From NCBI GenBank assembly GCA_000969725.1, contig JXSR01S048469.1: a stretch of 23,584 nt of DNA. The stretch is one strand, 5' to 3'. Positions within the stretch are counted from its first letter, which is position 1. Each line of letters opens with the position of its first letter. The position numbers and the translations under genes are program-made. Under the pieces are notes generated by a model. That model ran no database searches, had not been told where the DNA came from, and saw only the letters and a program-made list of their open reading frames with translations. Shown here piece by piece: positions 10,794 through 20,216 of the stretch. The DNA comes from Ophiothrix spiculata (taxonomy: Eukaryota; Echinodermata; Ophiuroidea; Amphilepidida; Ophiotrichidae).

Positions 10794-10918
10794 TGCAAGA
10801 AAGTCATCTTTGCAGATGCTGCTGACCTACTGATAATGTAATATCAAAGTTATGAAAATGTAATGTAACTCAAATTTATGAGAAATGGCAGCTTACGGCA
10901 TTCTTACATGTACATGAC
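10794..10918 (+). mobile_element. MITE family A, degenerate and shortened copy 4
   Basis: The left part TGCAAGAAAGTCATCTTTGC (from 10794) resembles the family terminus. The right part contains AAATTTATGAGAAATGGCAG, equivalent to the region before the right terminus of copies 2 and 3, and ends ACATGAC. The outermost bases and much of the interior are missing or diverged, so this is an old or deleted copy. Confidence 0.5.
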
Positions 10919-10941
10919 AATCTAGCTTTTAAAATACACTT

Positions 10942-11154
10942 CATCATGTGAGTGCAAGAAAGTCATATCTACAATGACTGCCCTAAGTTATTTTTATTTT
11001 ATACTTTGTCACAAGAATGTGAAAAATCCCTCAAAAATTCCTTGACTTATGTCAGTGGTTCTTGACCTAAGATTGGAGATTAAACAGTGTGCAATCCAAA
11101 TTTACAACAAATGGCAGCTATTGCAGATTTCGACTTTCTTGCACTCACATGACG
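10942..11154 (+). mobile_element. MITE family A, copy 2, with ACTT flanks
   Basis: Terminal inverted repeats CATCATGTGAGTGCAAGAAA and, complemented at the right end, CGTCATGTGAGTGCAAGAAA. The interior includes CTTATGTCAGTGGTTCTTGA, shared with copies 1 and 3. ACTT occurs immediately outside both ends (10938-10941 and 11155-11158), giving a 4-base target-site duplication. The length is 213 bases with no coding capacity. Confidence 0.85.
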
Positions 11155-11479
11155 ACTTGGCTTGAAAATGTTTAAATGTTTTGAATATATTGGTATTATA
11201 TAGTCAGAATTGTAGTGCCTTAACTTAAAATATACATATTCCTGTTACGTTAAGAAAGAAAGTGGAGACCTATTGCATGTACATTTTATATGATATATGG
11301 TTGACCTCCATTGTGAATTTTTTGGTAAGAAATTTTCTGTAGAAGTGATGTCATAACACAGTCTATGTTACTATATCAACTGGTCCAAAGTTTACACACA
11401 GCTCATAGTGATTTGGCAACAGACTGCTTTTTGCTTTGTGAAGAGTTTTGACCAATGTACTTTGATATTTATTCAGTTA
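11155..11479. other. Non-coding stretch between two MITEs
   Basis: No protein-like frame, RNA gene or repeat was recognised in this AT-rich stretch. Confidence 0.45.
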
Positions 11480-11859
11480 GGCCTAAAAAAAATGTTTGTT
11501 TGCCCTCCGCGACCGACTCAAAAATTTGGGTCAGGTGTTTTAGTTTTTTTTTTCTTCAAACTTGTAAAATATGAAACTAAATATTTTCAATGGAAAAAGT
11601 AAAATTTAGCAGTGTAAATTAAAGTCACATTTAGTGGTATAAAATGCATATTTCCTATAAATAATGACCCACAATCTTTGATTAAGCCCTGCATTGTTTG
11701 GTATTCATGATAAAATCCATGGAATGACATCATTCTGTGAAAATATTTGTGAAGAACCTCATCGGAGTCTTGAAGAGTAAAAAAAAAAAAGATTAACCGA
11801 CCGACCGACCCAAAATTTTAATTTTTCCACTGGAGGGCAAACAAACAATTTTTTTTGCC
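11480..11859. mobile_element. MITE family B, copy 1, with TTA target duplication
   Basis: The left end GGCCTAAAAAAAATGTTTGT pairs with the right end, whose complement begins GGCAAAAAAAATTGTTTGTT. Both continue into TTGCCCTC and a GGGTC/GACCC segment. TTA lies directly outside both ends (11477-11479, 11860-11862). A short GACC tandem run (about 11799-11815) sits near the right terminus. The 380-base element encodes nothing; the plus-strand frame at 11408-11602 crosses its end and is accidental. TTA targets fit PIF/Harbinger-type MITEs. Confidence 0.85.
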
Positions 11860-12368
11860 TTATGACAACATGATACAGCAATAGTTTTGAAAACTTGAAA
11901 TTTAGAAGGTTGAGTTATGTTGCACAGCCCAAGAAATATTTCAACAAGAAGGAGATAGCATTATGGTTGAGCAAATATTCTTTCTGTCATGTACCCCTGT
12001 AATACAAGCTAGTCTCTGTATTTGAGTAATTCTATTATCTTTTTAAACTATAAATAGATTTGTACATTTATTTGGAAAAAAATATTTTCAAGTTAACCAG
12101 ACAATACAGTAATAAAGATGGTGCTTAAATTGTGTTTAGATAACAATGCAATACATGTATTTCAGTAATTGAGGTCTGACTTTCGTACGCTTGTTCTTGA
12201 CATGTTGTATTTTCTAGAATTTTCTATATCTCTTATTTTTCACACCACTAAGGTATGTTCATGAAACCCTACAAGTGACGTGTACATGTAGTGCTATAAA
12301 TTACACAGATATTGATTATTTTTTTTGTACCTTACTGATTATTGTTACAATTTATTTGATATAATTAT
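11860..12368. other. Non-coding stretch, nothing recognised
   Basis: AT-rich sequence with no protein-like frame. No repeat with a mate in the window was found. Confidence 0.45.
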
Positions 12369-12449
12369 ATGTGATGACTCACCCCGAAAAGGGGGACTTT
12401 GCGACAGAACACTTTTCAAGAAACTTGTGAAAATAGGCAGGGAAAAATA

Positions 12450-12701
12450 AAGAAAATATTAAGAAATTTCAGCAGATTATCTGTTGTTAAATTTGATTGC
12501 ATTGATCAATTTCAACAAATAAGGTGTCATTTTAAAGCTTAGAAAATGTTNNNNNNNNNNNNNNNNNNNNNNNNNNNNNNNNNNNNNNNNNNNNNNNNNN
12601 AAGAAAATAATAAGAAATTTCAGCAGATTATCTGTTGTAAAATTTGATTGCCTTGATCAATTTCAACAAATAAGGTGTCATTTTAAAGCTTAGAATATGT
12701 T
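12450..12701. repeat. Direct duplication flanking the 50-N gap
   Basis: 12450-12550 and 12601-12701 align without indels at 97 of 101 positions. The copies abut the gap exactly on both sides. That is the pattern expected when two contigs carrying overlapping or allelic sequence are scaffolded without merging. A real tandem duplication is possible but less likely. Confidence 0.85.
12551..12600. other. Assembly gap (50 N)
   Basis: Fifty consecutive undetermined bases. The round number suggests a nominal gap size, not a measured one. Confidence 0.99.
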
Positions 12702-12780
12702 ATAACAGATGAAATGATAAAATCAAAATCAAAATTGATATCATCTGCAAAGTCCCCCCTTTCGGAGTGAGCCATCACAT

Positions 12781-13705
12781 ATTTAATTTTATTGCAACAC
12801 TGCACTGCAGTTCCTGGAAGCAAAGTGTTGCAATACACAGTGTACCGCTCTGCAGTTGTGGTGTACCATGAATGGACCTTTATACCTGTTTGCACAAAAA
12901 AAAAATTACGTTCTGTTCGAGCCAAGTTTATGGCATTTACCAAGTTAATCAAGATCTTACATTACCAGAACTAACCTTTAAACTCTTTTAATCCGGAAAG
13001 CCGCTCACAGCGGCTCGTGAAAGCGTGCATGATTGGACGGAATTAATTTCAGGCGTAACTGTCAAAATATCTGTAAAAAAAGACGAAAATCGAAACTCAG
13101 CCTGTAACCGCCTGATACAAAGAGCTATCTAGCGCCATCATTTATTTCGGTAAAAAGAATAAATCGCTGTGTAGCCCTCTACAACCATCATAAATGAATA
13201 CCCTGTGATGCTCGTGAGCGGCTATTTCCATCCAAGTAAAGCATTTTGCGAAAAAGAAATTCGGGAGCAAAAGTGTTAAAAAAGAGTGGTCAGAGTATTT
13301 TAAGACGATATCTGTGTTTAGACCCTTTCGTTCATATATGGTTGTTGTATATTTAATGGCAATACTTGCAGATTTGTAATTTATTATGTAGAATATTTTA
13401 CAATTGAAACTAAAGGACAATTATTTCTATTTGAATTCACACTGGAATGACTCATTCCAATCATTTTGGTCACAAATGTTTTTGATCATCTTATATGCGC
13501 TACAGCTTGCAAATGTTGTATTTTGACCAAAAAAAAATATTTTTGCAGATTCATTATATCTAACCTTTCCTTTAAACACCTGCAAAGAAAATGATTTGAA
13601 ATATTTATGTTAATTTAATATAGAAGTGGAAAACAACATAGCCTATTCTTATTGATTGTCTTATAAAAATATATATTTTTCAATCAGGGGCATTATATTA
13701 TGATT
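12781..13705. other. Non-coding stretch with minor inverted repeats
   Basis: TTGCAACACT near 12792 pairs with AGTGTTGCAA about 25 bases on. A hairpin AGCCGCTCACAGCGGCT lies near 13000, and GTGAGCGGCT near 13205 is complementary to its left half. These may be ends of a degenerate element of about 300 bases, but the arms are short. The minus-strand frames at 12683-12952 and 13142-13420 lack protein-like composition. Confidence 0.35.
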
Positions 13706-13971
13706 CGTCGTGTGAGTGCAAAAAAGTTGTATCTGCAATAGCCGCCATATGTGATATTCATTTAACATTTTGTCACTAGAATGCAACAAAACCCTCGAAA
13801 TGTGTCTATCATATGTCAGTGGCTCTTGAAAATGGTTATTCAGGTGACACCGTCACTTGAGGAACCATTTCAAGAGCCACTGACCCAAGACTAGTTATAT
13901 CACAATGTGCAATGTAAATTTATGAAAAATAGCAGCTGTTGCAGATACGACTCTCTTGCACTCACATGACG
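13706..13971 (+). mobile_element. MITE family A, copy 3, with an extra internal hairpin
   Basis: Left terminus CGTCGTGTGAGTGCAAAAAA and right terminus (complement) CGTCATGTGAGTGCAAGAGA. It has the same orientation as copy 2. The interior contains GTCAGTGGCTCTTGAAAATG paired with AACCATTTCAAGAGCCACTG some 25 bases on, a nested stem not seen as a pair in the other copies. GATT and AATT flank the two ends, so a duplication is uncertain. No protein is encoded. Confidence 0.85.
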
Positions 13972-14127
13972 AATTCTAGTTTCATGTATTTTATTGAAGG
14001 CGTATCTGTACGTAAAAACATTGCCATAAGTACTTGCCATTTCTACTTTGAATCGTTAGAAAATACTCTAAATAGTGAATGTTTTCTTGCACAGTAATTC
14101 TCACACACAACTTAATTTGAATCATTT

Positions 14128-14557
14128 GAGTGGTGCTCTGGCAAAATGAGCGGAAAGTCACGATTTTCAAAACTGAGTTTATGACATATTTTAATTCTCT
14201 ATAATATCAGCTTTCGAATCATATATAATATGTCATACTTTCTTTCTGCAATCTTAATTTAGAGATCGAAATACATGGCAGTCCACTCAAAATCTGAGAG
14301 TAAAAAATTGTCACAAATTGGTTTTAAGTTACTGATTGCCATAGTGTATGATAGCAAATCGAGATCAATTTCCTATGATAAGTGCACTTCCCGGCATAAT
14401 TGACCTTCAAAATGCGAGACATAGTTTAACAATTATGCAATAATGCGTTTTATGTCAAAAAATGAAATTTGATATTTCCACCATATTTTTACTTTAACAG
14501 CCATTTATTCAAAATCTTCAATTGTGACTTTCCGCTCATTTTGCCAGAGCACCACTC
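14128..14557. mobile_element. MITE with perfect 34-base terminal inverted repeats
   Basis: 14128-14161 (GAGTGGTGCTCTGGCAAAAT...) is the exact complement of 14524-14557. ATTT lies directly outside both ends (14124-14127 and 14558-14561), consistent with a 4-base target duplication, though TCATTT can also be read on both sides. The termini are undiverged, so the 430-base insertion is young or its ends are constrained. The interior is AT-rich and non-coding. Confidence 0.85.
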
Positions 14558-14561
14558 ATTT

Positions 14562-15000
14562 TGCATGTTCTAATTTTCATGCTGGTTAATTTCTATAAAC
14601 ATGCTGCAGTACAGCCATACCATTTTATTTTCATACCAAGTGAATTGAGATGAAGAGTGTTTAAGTAAAAAATATGTAGCACAAAAATATCACTTACAAA
14701 TTCTCATACACACCAACCCACCTCACCCACTCACCGACACAAAAGTAGAGCTTTCATCATCCTCTTTTTTATTTTGTAATTATCACTTAAATTTTGTGGT
14801 TAGCTAACAGTTGCTTTGTGTAGTATCTAAATTATTTCAGCAGAAGTGTTTAACAGTGTGAAATTTATTCAATAGGTTTTTTTCAATCTTCTAAAATTGA
14901 ACTACAGAATTCATTTTCATGTCAGCATTAATTTTGTTTGTATAATATTAATGTTGTAGTTGTATTTGTAAGTGCATAGTCAAAATTCATGAGAGTTTAT
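14562..15000. other. Non-coding stretch, nothing recognised
   Basis: AT-rich. A CAC/CCA-rich low-complexity patch occurs at about 14709-14745. No gene-like frame. Confidence 0.45.
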
Positions 15001-15233
15001 TACACCCTGGTCACATAACCAGCGGTCGCCGACCAGCGTCTGCAAAGCCGCTGAATGCTTGAGAGCTCTTGCGATGCCCGGTCGGACACCAGTCCAATTC
15101 TGGTGGTTATAAGACCATAACTGAAGACATTGTATACACTCCGCAAGCAACTTAACTCAGAATTAAATTTTTGTGGCATGCTCCGGCGTCTTTACGGCTC
15201 TGCGCACTCCGGTCGGACACCGTCCTGGGTGTA
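15001..15233. mobile_element. GC-richer inverted-repeat element, about 230 bases
   Basis: The left end TACACCCTGG...CGGTCGCCGACC...GCAAAGCCG resembles the complement of the right end TACACCCAGG...CGGTGTCCGACC...GCAGAGCCG, with an indel in between. GGTCGGACACC occurs twice, near 15080 and 15210. The element stands out from its AT-rich surroundings by its higher GC. It resembles a decayed MITE. I considered a tRNA and found no A/B box pair. Confidence 0.55.
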
Positions 15234-16590
15234 TTTCATTTATTTCATTTGACGGGGCTTGATTAAAGAGTTACCAGTTTAATATTCAAGCATAGTAAAT
15301 AAATTTGTTATGGGGTTCATCATTAGTATGGTGTGGGAAATTATGACCTGCTCAGTGTCATATCCAAACTCGGCTACACTTTGCTTGGACATGACATTTC
15401 ATGCACGATGGTTTCCTATACCTTCACTATGACAATAGCTAATAGCTTTCTGTCAACAAACTTAATGTAAGGGAATGCTTTTAAGCGTTGAGTTTTCAAA
15501 AAACTCAACCAGAATTGCAGATTTTTGCTGATTGTGGGATCAGCCACAGTTCAATTTTGATGAAGTCTGTAATGTGAGAGTAAATGAATAACCGTGGTGC
15601 TTTGTACATGTAAAATAAATAGGCAATAACCCTACATGTATATGTTGATCAAGCAAGTTATTTTGATTTGTACTGATATTAATCAAATATTGTGCCTTCA
15701 TTGTACACTTAAACACATTTTTACTAATTTTGCACTGTGCTCTTAATTTTTAAATTGTGAATACAAGGTAATAAATATGTATGACAACTTAACTTATTGT
15801 TCCATTATTTATTGTTTGTGCTCTATAATTATTTTATAAATGTTTCCTATTTCAAGTTACAGTGTACATAACATTGTTATCTTTCACTCCCGCTTTAAAG
15901 TATTTCCGCACAATTAAAAACGTTTAAAAATCTCATTTTTTATATTAAATGACCTAGAATCATCAAAAAATCATATTAGTATAGGTAACTTTAATTAGAT
16001 ATGAATAAATCGATGTTTCTTTTAATATTGGATCTCCCATTGCTATAAAAATGGCTGATTTTATGGACCATATACAAATACACCACAAGTACAAATCTCA
16101 TTACTTGTAACTAATCAATATTTCATAACCTCATTATTGCCTTGTGTTTTCAGGATATTTTCAGGTTATAAGTTTTAAAACAAATGCGCAGAAATGTATA
16201 TAAACTCATTTTTTTAATGTTCAGATGAAAGTAGTAATATGCATTACATGCTATATTTTCAAATGCAATGAATGCAATTCCAGAGTAGTTACTTCAATAT
16301 TATACAATATACACTTTGTCAAAAAATTATGGAAATCGGATAAATGCCTTTTGAGATACTGCTGAATAAAGGTTTTGTGCGGAAATAATTTAGAGCGGCA
16401 GTGTATCTTCAGACTTAGCTTCCAAAGACATTTGCTTGCCTGAGAGGTATTCGCTTGCGACATTTGCGTAGACTTCTGCACTCAGGTGGAGAACGAATGT
16501 TCATACAATGTCAAAATGTTGCATAAATCAATGTGAGCAATGTTTCATATTATATCACTTATTCAAAAATTCTAGGCATTTCATTGTTTT
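15234..16590. other. Long non-coding stretch, nothing recognised
   Basis: AT-rich with dense stops on both strands. No long inverted repeats or microsatellites of note. The minus-strand frame at 16251-16481 shows no recognisable protein. Intergenic or intronic. Confidence 0.45.
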
Positions 16591-16600
16591 TTTACCATTT

Positions 16601-16645
16601 GATAGATTTTACCATCACCCTGTCCTTTTGATGGTAGAAACTATC
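16601..16645. repeat. Hairpin, 17-base arms
   Basis: GATAGATTTTACCATCA (16601-16617) pairs with TGATGGTAGAAACTATC (16629-16645), 15 of 17 positions. The motif TGATGGTAGAAA recurs in complement at the end of the next fold-back element (16903-16923), so the two may be related. Confidence 0.65.
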
Positions 16646-16808
16646 GCTGCGCTGCACTGAAATACACATGCGTTAATTCGCGGATTCACCATTTTTTTGT
16701 AATGTCAACTTAACCACTGTTGGATGATAGTGAAGTTATTAATATTTTGATGTTAAAGAATTTGTAGATGAGTGATATAAAACAAATAGTAACTGCCTTA
16801 AATTTGTG

Positions 16809-16923
16809 TGATGATAGAAATATCATCACTAAATGGAAGATCTATTATTCCATTTAACTCTCCATATAATCTCATGATATGGAACAATACATATTTCACT
16901 TCGTGATGATATTTCTACCATCA
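16809..16923. mobile_element. Small fold-back element, 115 bases
   Basis: 16809-16829 (TGATGATAGAAATATCATCA plus C) pairs with 16903-16923 at 20 of 21 positions. The left arm is itself partly palindromic (TGATGAT...ATCATCA). It probably belongs to a short MITE or foldback type. No clear target duplication and no coding capacity. Confidence 0.65.
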
Positions 16924-17122
16924 TACTCGATCATAGTCAGTTTATTTTATATTTGTATATTGTTGGAATGAAGTTTTCATGGTATGGATTACAAGTGTGA
17001 GTGTATGTCTTTTGGACAAGTAGTGAATGTCTTTGGATGTAATGTCTAATTTAAACCATTACCATGGAGTTATTAAGGAATTCACTTTCGCCAACTTTTC
17101 TATGTTGGTGTATGTGTTTATC

Positions 17123-17428
17123 AAGGTGGTTTCAGACAAGCTGCCGTTGCGGCACAAGACGTTGCAGCACACGACAAAACATCTGCAATTTTTATTTGTC
17201 GTACTGTAGCACGACACATTTGCATATCGCCGCAATGGTCTGTCGCAAGAAAAGTTTAATTTATTCCAACTCAAAATATCGTGTCGTTGCGACCATCATG
17301 ACAGGGTAATCAATATATCGGCTTGTCGAACGGCAAGGAGATGCGACAAGGTCGAGTTTGCGCACTTGCAATTTTAGACGTCACGCTGGTCGTACGACAA
17401 CATGACAGGCTAGTCTGAAACCAGCTTT
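17123..17428. mobile_element. MITE with GGTTTCAGAC termini, about 305 bases
   Basis: The left end AAGGTGGTTTCAGACAAGCT corresponds to the complement of the right end, AAAGCTGGTTTCAGACTAGC. The interior is richer in GC and repeats CGACA/TGTCG motifs in both orientations. Three short frames cross it (17027-17309) on both strands, but none is protein-like. No convincing target duplication. Confidence 0.7.
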
Positions 17429-17572
17429 AAGCATCTGCTGAGCAGATTGATTACTATTTGAAATGGCTGCAGAATCGTTACATCTGAATATGTTTCTTCT
17501 TTGATATATAAAACAAATAATGACTGCTCAATATTGGGCGATGGATCAGCCTATTGCCTCTCAGTTCCTAAA

Positions 17573-17790
17573 GGTGCGTTTTCATAGGGTAACGACGGAG
17601 GGCAACGAACTTGCAACTAAAAAACATGAAACTGAAAACGACTGATAGTAAAGATAATGTACGTGGCTAGCGGATTGTGTGAGCGATAACTGACTTTAAC
17701 TAACGATGATGGGCGATTAATTCAAAACTGCAATTCGCAAGTCTACGTTGCTTGTCGTGACCCCCTAAGTTGTCACAGTGTAAACGCACC
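17573..17790. mobile_element. MITE with GGTGCGTTT termini, 218 bases
   Basis: The left end GGTGCGTTTTCATAGGGTAA corresponds to the complement of the right end, GGTGCGTTTACACTGTGACA. CTAA/TTAG just outside extends the inverted repeat rather than giving a direct duplication. No coding capacity. Confidence 0.65.
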
Positions 17791-18003
17791 ATTAGCAACC
17801 ACAGACCTATTTTCCCATATGCTGAAGGGGTAAACAATTGAACCATCCCCCTCATTAGCAGTCAGTATCTATATATTATCTAACAAAAACTATTCAGTGA
17901 CTATAAATTGTTCCAAATCAAAGTAACTGATAGATGATTCCTACAAAGTTGCATTCTCTTATTGCAGAACCAAACTGACGAAGTGTACATAGTACTATTA
18001 TTA

Positions 18004-18311
18004 GGCCGAAAAAATATGTTGTGTTGCCCTTGTCCACCGAGCCTAAAAATGTGAAAAATTGGGTTGGTGTTTCTTTTAAGTGGCCACAAATATTAAAAAC
18101 TCACCATTTTAGTAGAAAACTCCTATTCAAGTGCTTATTCAACATATTATAAACATGTTCCCTATAAAAATAAATACCCCTTAGGCACATTTATACCGTC
18201 AAAGATGAAGATAAGCAGCTGGTGAATCCATATTCATTTACTAAAAAAAAAATGACTGACCGACGACCCAAAATTTTCTGACTTGAGGGCATCACAACTT
18301 TTTTTTTTGTC
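18004..18311. mobile_element. MITE family B, copy 2, with TTA target duplication
   Basis: The left end GGCCGAAAAAATATGTTGTG and the complement of the right end, GACAAAAAAAAAAGTTGTGA, are related to each other and to copy 1. Both are followed by TGCCCT. TTA lies directly outside both ends (18001-18003, 18312-18314). Shared internal features include the GACCGAC/GACCC segment near the right end. Shorter than copy 1 (308 against 380 bases), by internal deletion or divergence. Confidence 0.8.
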
Positions 18312-18314
18312 TTA

Positions 18315-19110
18315 TACTTCTGGCATGTTTAGATACTATAAAGCTAAATTCATATTCGCTCATACACATTGAGCACGCATGTAAAATTGCAAGGTTTTGA
18401 GCTTCCGATGGTTCTATATCAAATTGCATCAGCAATTACTGAGTTGTTTGCATTTTAGTGTGAATTTGTTTGTTTTTATTTTTTATTTATTTTATCAAAA
18501 TGCAACACCATTTGAATTGACACAATTAAGCATTGTAATTTACAATTTAAATGATTGGAAACACATCTGTTAGAATAGATATGTTTCTAGTATGAAGTCG
18601 GCTTAAGTTGCTTTTTAAAATGTTGAACCTAGTTATAATTGTTTACTATATATGTGCACTGCTTTGTTAAGAGCTTTGATTCAACCCATGTTGACTGTTT
18701 TGGTTACTTCCCTGCGTGCATGTAAAATACTGGTGCAGCACAGTGCTCCCACTAAGGTCGCATGTCATAAGATTGGAACAAGTGCTCGAAAATTATGCAA
18801 GGTGTTTCTAAACAAGAAAGAAAAAAAGAGAGTTTTAGTTTTCCAACGAATTGACACTATTAGGGCTCTTAAAAAGGGGAAAAAGAGGGGTTTAGTTTGA
18901 TTTGGTTAATCTATTCGAAATTCATTCAGTTTTTCTTAAAAATTCTTATATTTCTTGTCATTCAACGCTGATCAGAAATCGTGGATCATTAATTTTACAA
19001 TATCATCATTTGGCTCAAAAAAGCCTAAAAGTGAATGCTGTTGCAGCACATTTCTGTGCTGTTGCATTTGAGGTTTAAAGCACTTGTTGGGAAATAGTCA
19101 AACTATACTT
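18315..19110. other. Non-coding stretch, nothing firmly recognised
   Basis: The plus-strand frame at 18652-18900 is open for 82 codons but ends in a lysine-rich tail from an A-rich tract, and I do not recognise it. A short hairpin around TGCTGTTGCAGCACA lies near 19036. No other structure was seen. Confidence 0.4.
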
Positions 19111-19189
19111 TTTATGCATTTCCACTATTTGGCTGTAAATACTCATCAATATCTGCAAATGCGCATGTGGTGTCGCGGTAAATTCTTAC

Positions 19190-19471
19190 CATTAATGCAA
19201 CTCGCACATTATGAACAATGAATGTGTTACGTTTGTGTTTGTAGTACATGCTTGCCATACCAGCAACAATGGAAACTTCTGGCACCAATCCCCTTTTGGC
19301 ACCAAGAGGGCTTTCACCCACACATTTCAGTGTATCATACCTCACACTCAAATCTATATCCCCAATGACAAAAATTTCAACGAAGATGCGTATATTATCT
19401 CTCTTGAGAACTCCGTATTCATTGTGCATTGTAGAATGTTCTCCAATACCTTTATTAAGAGTTATGTATTG
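19190..19471 (-). CDS. Candidate internal exon, protein not recognised
   Basis: A minus-strand frame is open for 136 codons (19112-19522). Within it CTCAG ends just before 19471 and ATG|GTAAGA lies at 19190, delimiting 282 bases, exactly 94 codons in phase 0/0. The translation looks protein-like (FVEIFVIGDIDLSVRYDTLK, then ESPLGAKRGLVPEVSIVAGM), with sensible codon use. No transmembrane segment or catalytic motif is recognised. If translated past the donor, the frame stops at 19112-19114. The acceptor has a weak pyrimidine tract. It could be an exon of an unidentified gene, a decayed gene copy or a chance frame. Plus-strand frames overlap it but look less protein-like. Confidence 0.4.
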
Positions 19472-19540
19472 CTGAGTATGTTTATTTCTAAACATCCATG
19501 CGGTAACCTTGAATAGGTTCATCAGGTTTGATTTAAAACA

Positions 19541-19820
19541 TTAATTAAATTTCATCATAACAAAACCAAGGTGTATATATAAACACTTACTATTGACGGT
19601 TTCGAGTGTCATGGTCGACTCTCATCTTCAGAATGATGGTTTATCCTTCTTCTAGGTAGTACGATTTTATCAATCACGTATTTGATCCTCTTTTGGATAG
19701 GACTGATCTGAGCCCTCTGTTGGCAAGTCTCGTACTACCCAGAAGAAGGATATACCATCATTCTGAAACTGTCAATAGTAAGTGTTTACACCTTGGTTTT
19801 GTTATGATGAACTTTAATTA
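19541..19820 (-). mobile_element. Inverted repeat resembling a Penelope-like element terminus
   Basis: The left arm (19541-19664) and right arm (19730-19820) are long inverted repeats sharing AACAAAACCAAGGTGTA, AAACACTTACTATTGAC and GAAGGATAWACCATCATTCT. The left arm has an extra 26 bases (about 19604-19629), itself partly palindromic. On the minus strand it reads CTGAAGATGAGAGTCGACCA followed by ACTCGAAACCGTCAA. A CTGAAGA...GAGTC...ACTCGAAAC string is a pattern I associate with the 3' ends of Penelope-like retroelements; this is recall, not a search. No reverse transcriptase or GIY-YIG sequence is visible, so at most a terminal fragment remains. Confidence 0.5.
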
Positions 19821-19984
19821 ATCCATGAGGTAAATTGGGGTGATCTCTATAGGAGCAAGTATGAATCGAACATACTGTAGTGAGATTTTATCCACTTATT
19901 GGTAAGATGCGCTCTCCATGTGTAGACTTGGGTTTTCTATGCTTGCGAGGGTGGAGTCTATAGAAACCAGGATTTGGTGCTTAC

Positions 19985-20216
19985 CATACGGAGACGTAGT
20001 CGGTAGTTGATGCAAGTTGGAAGAGAACCAGACTCCGACAATGTCTGGTCTTCTTGATAATGGAGTCCATCCTTGGAGGAGACTAGGGAAGGATTTTAGT
20101 ATTCCATCTCGTTGGATTTGTCGGAATGGAACCTTTGAGTTTGTGATATGCTGAAAGTGAGTGATAGTGTCCATGTGATGTGGCTGTGCGTTGGCAAAAT
20201 CCTTCAAACGTTTAAG
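19985..20216 (-). CDS. Candidate exon, protein not recognised
   Basis: The minus-strand frame is open from an acceptor with a pyrimidine-rich tract (CATTTTCCAG just before 20216) to a donor TATG|GTAAGC at 19985. It encodes 77 codons plus one base. Read through the donor, it continues 28 codons to a stop at 19896-19898. The product includes HFQHITNSKVPF, QRDGILKSF and RRPDIVGVWFSSNLHQ, then TSPYG. The spacing of H-x-T/N, R-D-G and G-V-W-F-S recalls ADP-ribosyltransferase-like folds, but this is only an impression. No in-frame ATG near the start, so it would be internal. Its phase does not join directly to the candidate exon at 19190-19471 with the acceptor chosen there. Confidence 0.4.

Larger units (their letters stand above)
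12369..12780. mobile_element. MITE with 34-base terminal inverted repeats, interrupted by an assembly gap
   Basis: Bases 12369-12402 and the complement of 12747-12780 match at 31 of 34 positions (ATGTGATGRCTCACYCCGAA...). TA flanks both ends if the element is taken to start at TGTGATG, which would fit a TA target site. The interior contains the unknown bases 12551-12600 between two nearly identical 101-base segments. The true element is probably about 260 bases, with the doubled segment produced by the assembly. No protein is encoded. Confidence 0.8.

Noticed and set aside
10191-13971. CRISPR-like or tandem repeat array
   Set aside because: Repeats are inverted termini of separate elements with irregular spacing and both orientations; the genome is eukaryotic.
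17027-17309. Overlapping frames on both strands as coding
   Set aside because: They cross the boundary of an inverted-repeat element, overlap one another and have no protein-like composition.
18652-18900. An 82-codon plus-strand frame as a gene
   Set aside because: The lysine-rich end comes from an A-rich tract, there is no homology I recognise, and no splice or polyadenylation context stands out.
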